Shown: piece by piece, positions 6,906-10,468 of the stretch | How positions within the stretch are numbered: position 1 is the first letter of the stretch | Layout of the letters: each line of letters begins with the position of its first letter | NCBI GenBank assembly: GCA_964558665.1 | Contig: CAZLFA010000093.1 | Span: 1 to 10,468, forward strand | DNA from: CAZLFA01 sp964558665 | GTDB lineage: Bacteria; Desulfobacterota; Syntrophia; Syntrophales; PHBD01 | DNA: 10,468 bases | Reading direction: 5' to 3' | Made by a program: the position numbers and the translations under genes | The notes under the pieces: generated by a model | Database searches by the model: none | Told to the model about the DNA's origin: nothing | The model's input: the letters and a program-made list of their open reading frames with translations, nothing else

Positions 6906-6943
6906 AAAGCCGCCTTTGTCGCCGGACGAAGGCGGCTTTTTCT
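6906..6943 (+). terminator. strong intrinsic terminator
   Basis: A 15-bp stem (6906-6920 with 6925-6939, one G-U pair) closes on a GCCG tetraloop and is followed by TTTTTCTATTTT. It lies 30 bases after the stop of the cytidylate-kinase-like gene. On the - strand no U run follows the stem's end, so it serves the + strand gene mainly, although the convergent gene ends at 7014. Confidence 0.9.
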
Positions 6944-7013
6944 ATTTTCGATTTCCTGCTGAGACATTACTTGATTCTGATTTCAGGAAAGATCATGAAA
7001 CAGCCGCAGTCCG

Positions 7014-8894
7014 TCATGTTTTATCCCGGAAGGTCATCTTGAGTTCGCTGATGCCCGCGATTGTTCTCTTGTCGATGTCAAAACCGCCCTTTTCAAAGAC
7101 GTGCATCATCGGGGCATTGTCTGAAAAAACCTCAGCCGTAAAGCCAAGAAGTCCCTGGCGCTTTGCCAGATAAGTCAGATAGGAAAGCAGTTCCGAACCT
7201 ATTCCTTTGTTTTGAAAATCATCACGGATGGCAAAGGCGATTTCTGCAGTGTGGGTATCCGGATCTACAAAGAATCTTCCGACACCGACTATCGTCTCCT
7301 TCTTTTCTTCGGCCACCACGGCAAGAATAGCCGTTTCCCGTGAATAATCGATAATCACCAGTTCCTGGAGCCGGTCGTGGGGCATGTCGTATCTGGCTGA
7401 CATAAACCTGCGATAGATGCTTTGATCCGAAAGGGCATACAGGAATTCCTTCAGCAAAGGCTCGTCGCTGATCTTGATCGGTCTGAAAAAGATGTTGAAT
7501 CCCGTTTTTGTCGTTCTTTTAGTTTCCAGTTCTTCGGGATAGTTGCCCCGCTCTCCGGGAATAAAGGCCTGGTTCTGGTAGATAAGGCCTATCTTTTTTG
7601 CTTCCGAAATAAGCGAAGGGCGAAATTTCGGATGGGCAATCGATATAAGGGCCATTGCCCTCTCGCGGATATTCTTGCCGTGCAGATAAGTAATTCCGTA
7701 CTCGGTAACCACATAATGGAGATCCCCCCGGATGAGCGTAGCGCCGGCGCCTTCAGAAAGGAAGGGGACAATCCTAGAGACCGAGTCATGGGAGGCTGTT
7801 GATTTGATCGCCAGGATGCTTTTCCCGCCGTTTGAAAAGACGGCTCCCCGCATGAAGTCGGCCTGCCCGCCTACTCCGCTGTAAAATGTCTGACCGATCG
7901 ATTCGGCTGAAACCTGGCCGGTAAGATCGATCTCCAGAGCGCTGTTGATGGCGACCATGCGGTCATGCTGCGCAATTACTATGGGGTTGTTGGTATAGTC
8001 GATAGTGCGAAACTCAATGGACGGGTTGTCGTGAATATATTCATAGGTAGTCCGTTTTCCCATGCAGAAGGTGGCCACTGTCTTGCCCCGGTTCAAATTT
8101 TTTTGATTATTGTCGATGACGCCTTTTTTCATGAGTTCCACGATTCCGTCACTCAATAATTCAGTGTGCACGCCAAGATGCTTTTTCTCTGCAAGATTAT
8201 CCATGATGGCGTTGGGGATGCTTCCGTATCCCACCTGGATGGTATCGCCGTCCTCAATCAGCTGTGCAACATATTTGCCGATTCTCCGGGTTCTTTCCGT
8301 GTCAGCCTTTGTTGTGTACTCCAGCAGATCTTCATCATGCGAAACGACATAGTCGACATTGTCTATATGGATAAACGTGTCGCCATGCACCCTGGGCATG
8401 AGCGAGTTTATCTGTGTAACGACCAGAGATGCCTTTTCCACGGCAGCCTTGACGATATCCACACTCACACCCAGGCTCATAAAACCGTGGATATCGGGCG
8501 GAGAGGTCTGAATGAGGGCCACATCGATCCTGGCAAGATCTCTGCGGATGAGATCGGGAACCTGAGAAAGAAAGATGGGGGTATAATCGGCAAGCCCCTT
8601 GTTGACGACATCTCTGGTGCTTTCTCCGATAAAGAAGGAGTTATGTCGAAAATTCTGTTTGTATTTTTCCTGGGTGTAAGGCGCGACCCCAAGAGTTCTG
8701 ACGTGAATTACTTCTGCATCAAAAAAGGCTTTGGGTTTAGATTCCACGAAACTTATCAGTCTCTGGACAAGATACTGTGGTTCCGCGCAGGCCGAGCCAA
8801 TGAGGATGGTGTTGCCCCTGTGGATGTGACTGAAAATTTCATCTTCCGATGCAAACTTTCCGGGATAAACGCTTCGCCAGTGATCTACGGGCAT
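7014..8894 (-). CDS. acetyl-CoA hydrolase/CoA-transferase with C-terminal GNAT acetyltransferase domain
   Basis: Fusion of a family I-type CoA-transferase/acetyl-CoA hydrolase (4-hydroxybutyrate CoA-transferase group) with a GNAT domain. Numbering from the chosen start (626 residues): the transferase half spans about 1-445. It carries the catalytic glutamate E321 in NSALEIDLTGQV, which forms the glutamyl-CoA intermediate, the CoA loop GVGGQADF (340-347), and VTEYG (396-400). The GNAT half spans about 470-625, with the acetyl-CoA signature QNKGIG (561-566). The frame opens at a TTG (8912), but I chose the ATG at 8894: GGTGAG (8910-8905) lies ten bases upstream, and the promoter at 8930-8958 would leave only about ten leader bases for the TTG. 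The gene is a single unit, convergent with the kinase-like gene. Substrates are not deducible; it could move CoA between acyl groups or hydrolyse thioesters, and the GNAT part may acetylate a protein. Confidence 0.88.
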   Translation of the reverse strand: MPVDHWRSVYPGKFASEDEIFSHIHRGNTILIGSACAEPQYLVQRLISFVESKPKAFFDAEVIHVRTLGVAPYTQEKYKQNFRHNSFFIGESTRDVVNKGLADYTPIFLSQVPDLIRRDLARIDVALIQTSPPDIHGFMSLGVSVDIVKAAVEKASLVVTQINSLMPRVHGDTFIHIDNVDYVVSHDEDLLEYTTKADTERTRRIGKYVAQLIEDGDTIQVGYGSIPNAIMDNLAEKKHLGVHTELLSDGIVELMKKGVIDNNQKNLNRGKTVATFCMGKRTTYEYIHDNPSIEFRTIDYTNNPIVIAQHDRMVAINSALEIDLTGQVSAESIGQTFYSGVGGQADFMRGAVFSNGGKSILAIKSTASHDSVSRIVPFLSEGAGATLIRGDLHYVVTEYGITYLHGKNIRERAMALISIAHPKFRPSLISEAKKIGLIYQNQAFIPGERGNYPEELETKRTTKTGFNIFFRPIKISDEPLLKEFLYALSDQSIYRRFMSARYDMPHDRLQELVIIDYSRETAILAVVAEEKKETIVGVGRFFVDPDTHTAEIAFAIRDDFQNKGIGSELLSYLTYLAKRQGLLGFTAEVFSDNAPMMHVFEKGGFDIDKRTIAGISELKMTFRDKT

Positions 8895-8929
8895 GGTTCT
8901 ATATCTCACCAATATTGCTTGTGATGCAA

Positions 8930-8958
8930 TTTAGACATTAAAGAACATGCAAAGTCAA
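8930..8958 (-). promoter_or_regulatory. candidate promoter of the CoA-transferase/GNAT gene
   Basis: On the - strand TTGACT (8958-8953, 5 of 6) and TCTAAA (8935-8930, 4 of 6) are 17 bases apart. Predicted transcription start is near 8923, about 29 bases before the ATG at 8894, and includes the GGTGAG ribosome site. Confidence 0.5.
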
Positions 8959-8999
8959 GAAGCAAAAATGAAATCACATCCCATATACAATCTTTCAAA

Positions 9000-9028
9000 T
9001 AGAAATAAGTAAAAATGTCTGCTAAAAT
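9000..9028 (+). promoter_or_regulatory. candidate extended -10 promoter for the small membrane protein genes
   Basis: TGCTAAAAT (9020-9028) is an extended -10 element (TGn plus TAAAAT, 5 of 6), with TAGAAA (9000-9005, 4 of 6) 17 bases upstream. It would leave a leader of about 120 bases before the ATG at 9155, containing a small hairpin (CCGTA/TACGG, 9055-9073). The region is AT-rich, so chance matches are likely. Confidence 0.35.
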
Positions 9029-9154
9029 ATCAGATATTCGCGGTATTATAGAATCCGTAACTCTGAATACGGCACAAGATACAGGCAGCAGTTGATAGGA
9101 TAGTGTGGATATCCAACAGTCAGGGAAATATCACCGATGGAAAGAGAATGAATT

Positions 9155-9520
9155 ATGAAAATAGTTATCGGACTGCTGTTTTCATGTGTATCTGTAGCCG
9201 TTACGATATGGTCCCTATTCTCATCACCTTTCTCGCACAATCACCCGATAATAACATACATAATATGCCTGTATGGCTGCATGATAACTCCGGTGTTCAT
9301 CCTTCTGGGCGAGTCAATAATAGAAGATGGAGTAAAGCTTGTGATGATGTTTGGGCTCGGAGCCGCACTCTGGCATTTTCTGTCATGGCAAGTTGCATTG
9401 CCATTCTTTGTGCCGCCAATTTGCGGACTGTCGGCTAATCAGATTATCAAAGCAATGATCATCAAGAAAGAATCTGTCAGACAAATCCCGGACCATCATA
9501 GTATTGACCCGGGCAGGTGA
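9155..9520 (+). CDS. small multi-spanning membrane protein, unknown function
   Basis: I do not recognise this 121-residue protein. It is strongly hydrophobic, with likely membrane spans near 3-23, 31-53 and 61-88. The first could instead be a signal anchor. A short loop with two acidic residues (GESIIEDG, 52-59) lies between the second and third spans. It ends in a polar, histidine-containing tail (RQIPDHHSIDPGR). The start is the ATG at 9155; the ribosome site (GGAAAGAG, around 9139-9146) is only fair. It is followed 78 bases later by a second membrane-protein gene on the same strand, so the two may form an operon. The surrounding DNA is more AT-rich than the enzyme genes to the left. Size and topology would allow a holin-like or accessory membrane protein, but no motif supports a specific role. 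Confidence 0.55.
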   Translation: MKIVIGLLFSCVSVAVTIWSLFSSPFSHNHPIITYIICLYGCMITPVFILLGESIIEDGVKLVMMFGLGAALWHFLSWQVALPFFVPPICGLSANQIIKAMIIKKESVRQIPDHHSIDPGR

Positions 9521-9598
9521 TTGTTATCTTCTATTAACCTTTTAAATGATTGTTTATACCTCCAGAATACAGACAGAGGATAATAATTTATCAGACTA

Positions 9599-10063
9599 GT
9601 GAAGCGTTTAATCAAGTTTATTCAAAATTATTATGTAATACCGCGTACAGATGGCTTTTCAGCTTATCGAACCGGTTTTGCTGTACACCTCTGCTTCTCC
9701 CTGGCCATTACTTTTTTTGCTATAGCACTATCGGCCAAGATGGGGCTTTCGATCCTCTGCTATTTAGTGATAGCATCCTTATTCATCTTCCTCCTTTGGG
9801 GTGTGGGGGTATTTATCGGCATCACAAGTCATTATGGGCCTGTCCCGTTCCTTATCGCCATTGCATTGGCACTCGCCGGATTTTTCACATTGAAGTCCAT
9901 ACGAACGGATTTGACAGTGAGTGCAACGGTTACGATGGGTATATTTATTACTGTATTTGCTCAGGGCGTTGCTCAGGGATGCATATGGATATTTCAGCGC
10001 CTTTTACACATGATACTGCCGAAGGCAATAGAATCAGAAGAGGACATTACGAGAGAAGAATGA
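9599..10063 (+). CDS. small four-span membrane protein, unknown function
   Basis: I do not recognise this 154-residue protein. After a basic N-terminus (MKRLIKFIQNYY) it has likely membrane spans near 26-45, 52-76, 82-98 and 105-128, then an acidic tail (ESEEDITREE). The hydrophobic pattern and polar ends make this frame more credible than the overlapping open frame at 9550-10071, which is rich in Cys, His and Arg and has no membrane pattern. The first usable start is the GTG at 9599, because an in-frame TAA ends at 9586. The only ribosome-like site, AGAGGA (9575-9580), is 18 bases away, unusually far; a rare ATC start at 9590 would sit nine bases from it. It probably forms a pair with the gene at 9155-9520. 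Function is unknown. Confidence 0.5.
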   Translation: MKRLIKFIQNYYVIPRTDGFSAYRTGFAVHLCFSLAITFFAIALSAKMGLSILCYLVIASLFIFLLWGVGVFIGITSHYGPVPFLIAIALALAGFFTLKSIRTDLTVSATVTMGIFITVFAQGVAQGCIWIFQRLLHMILPKAIESEEDITREE

Positions 10064-10280
10064 AACCTTAACAAGAGAATATGCTATCATGATTTTTCAT
10101 GATGTTACCCCTAACCGCTCCTTTCTGTAGTCATGCATCCGGTGATTCTGATGGATATGCTTTGTTTGCTTCGTTAATAAATGATCAGTTGCGATCCTGC
10201 CCTTGCCTTCGGCTCGTGCTTTTGCCCCGTTTCACGACGGTGCCGCATTCAAATACAGGGGACTTGCACCCCATAAGTTC

Positions 10281-10297
10281 ACGCCCATGCCGGGCGT
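10281..10297 (+). other. 6-bp GC-rich hairpin
   Basis: ACGCCC (10281-10286) and GGGCGT (10292-10297) pair around ATGCC. It directly abuts the attC-like structure and follows a smaller hairpin (GGGG 10258-10261 with CCCC 10269-10272). Together they look like a structured repeat or the untranslated end of a cassette, not a terminator, since no T run follows. Confidence 0.5.
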
Positions 10298-10354
10298 ACA
10301 CAACAGCATCCACACGGACTGGCGTTCCGTCGGCCGGTGATGCTCGCGTTAGGC
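10298..10354 (+). other. attC-like recombination site (integron cassette site), tentative
   Basis: This 57-base segment ends in GTTAGGC (10348-10354), which fits the attC core GTTRRRY. It begins with ACACAAC (10298-10304), one mismatch from the inverse core RYYYAAC. Inside, GCATCCAC (10306-10313) pairs with GTGATGC (10337-10343), leaving C10310 extrahelical, a feature of true attC sites. A further stem ACGGA/TCCGT (10314-10318 with 10326-10330) forms the tip. Against it: the spacers between core and inner boxes are short (1 and 4 bases rather than about 5 and 6), and no integrase or second site is in the window. Confidence 0.35.
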
Positions 10355-10378
10355 AATGACTGAATCTATTCACACCCG

Positions 10379-10386
10379 AAAGGAGA
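10379..10386 (+). promoter_or_regulatory. ribosome binding site of the methyltransferase gene
   Basis: AAAGGAGA is a strong Shine-Dalgarno sequence nine bases before the ATG at 10396. It fixes the start of the truncated gene, for which little coding sequence is available. Confidence 0.75.
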
Positions 10387-10395
10387 TTTTCCACA

Positions 10396-10468
10396 ATGGA
10401 CATTCCACGGATATTCAACATCACTGAGAGTGCTCACCGCATCCACAACCCGATCACACCCGAAAAGC
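10396..10468 (+). CDS. SAM-dependent methyltransferase, N-terminal fragment (runs off the window)
   Basis: Only 24 codons are present before the window ends. The N-terminus MDIPRIFNITESAHRIHNP is one I recognise from a family of class I SAM-dependent methyltransferases of about 250 residues, in which this segment precedes the first SAM-binding motif (a VLDLGSGSGE-type loop). No catalytic motif is inside the window, so the call rests on that N-terminal match alone. The ribosome site AAAGGAGA is well placed. The gene begins 42 bases after the attC-like core GTTAGGC, as expected of the first gene of an integron-type cassette. The methyl acceptor is unknown. Confidence 0.6.
   Translation, partial: MDIPRIFNITESAHRIHNPITPEK

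Larger units (their letters stand above)
10064..10395. other. non-coding stretch with multiple hairpins
   Basis: About 330 bases without a credible gene. It contains a perfect hairpin ATCATGA/TCATGAT (10086-10103, TTTT loop), GGGG/CCCC (10258-10272), ACGCCC/GGGCGT (10281-10297) and the attC-like structure at 10298-10354. The small open frame at 10099-10359 runs through these hairpins and is probably not a gene. From about 10190 onward the base composition is clearly more GC-rich than the preceding membrane-protein genes. Confidence 0.6.

Noticed and set aside
8895..8912. TTG at 8912 or GTG at 8909 as start of the CoA-transferase/GNAT gene
   Set aside because: No ribosome site upstream, and the predicted transcription start would leave almost no leader; the ATG at 8894 has GGTGAG at ten bases.
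8166..8924. 252-codon + strand open frame opposite the CoA-transferase/GNAT gene
   Set aside because: It is antisense to a gene with clear catalytic motifs, its product shows no recognisable domain, and long antisense frames are expected from the codon bias of the real gene.
9550..10071. Open frame of 173 codons overlapping the second membrane-protein gene
   Set aside because: Its product is rich in Cys, His, Tyr and Arg without a coherent hydrophobic pattern, whereas the other frame gives a clean four-span protein with polar ends.
10099..10359. Open frame of 86 codons before the methyltransferase
   Set aside because: It runs through several hairpins and the attC-like structure, has no ribosome site, and its product is low-complexity with many Arg, Ser, Thr and Pro residues; it is better explained as non-coding.

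Overview
The window looks like a chromosomal segment of an anaerobic, mid-GC bacterium. My best guess is a Desulfobacterota (deltaproteobacterial) lineage of syntrophic or sulfate-reducing type. This is inferred from three things: the F0 genes sit apart from the rest of the ATP synthase cluster, ATP can be made through an ADP-forming acyl-CoA synthetase, and an acyl-CoA hydrolase/transferase is fused to a GNAT domain. No rRNA or tRNA gene is present to confirm the taxonomy.

Left part (1-2650, + strand): a strong sigma70-type promoter (69-97) drives atpZ-atpI-atpB, the assembly factors and a-subunit of the F0F1 ATP synthase. This unit closes with an intrinsic terminator immediately after atpB, so no c-subunit gene (atpE) follows. 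A ketopantoate reductase-like gene (panE family) comes next as a separate unit.

Middle part (2704-5899, - strand): a two-gene operon encodes a 701-residue single-chain ADP-forming acyl-CoA synthetase. Downstream of it is a stand-alone protein with a BioD-like P-loop domain and a DRTGG domain, equivalent to the regulatory half of long phosphotransacetylases without the catalytic half. The operon has a clear promoter (perfect TTGACA at -35) and a leader hairpin. A cytidylate-kinase-like gene (6172-6876, + strand) is transcribed divergently and ends in a very strong terminator.

Right part (7014-8894, - strand): an acetyl-CoA hydrolase/CoA-transferase with a C-terminal GNAT acetyltransferase domain, with its own promoter. 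With the synthetase operon it forms an acyl-CoA/carboxylate interconversion neighbourhood: the synthetase can conserve thioester energy as ATP, while the transferase moves or releases CoA.

The last 1.5 kb is different in character. Two short genes for orphan multi-spanning membrane proteins lie in an AT-rich stretch. They are followed by about 330 bases without a credible gene but with a run of hairpins, the last of which resembles an integron attC site ending in GTTAGGC. Just after it begins a SAM-dependent methyltransferase gene, cut by the window edge. This right end is the best candidate for accessory, cassette-like DNA. I saw no CRISPR array, transposase, integrase, rRNA or tRNA.
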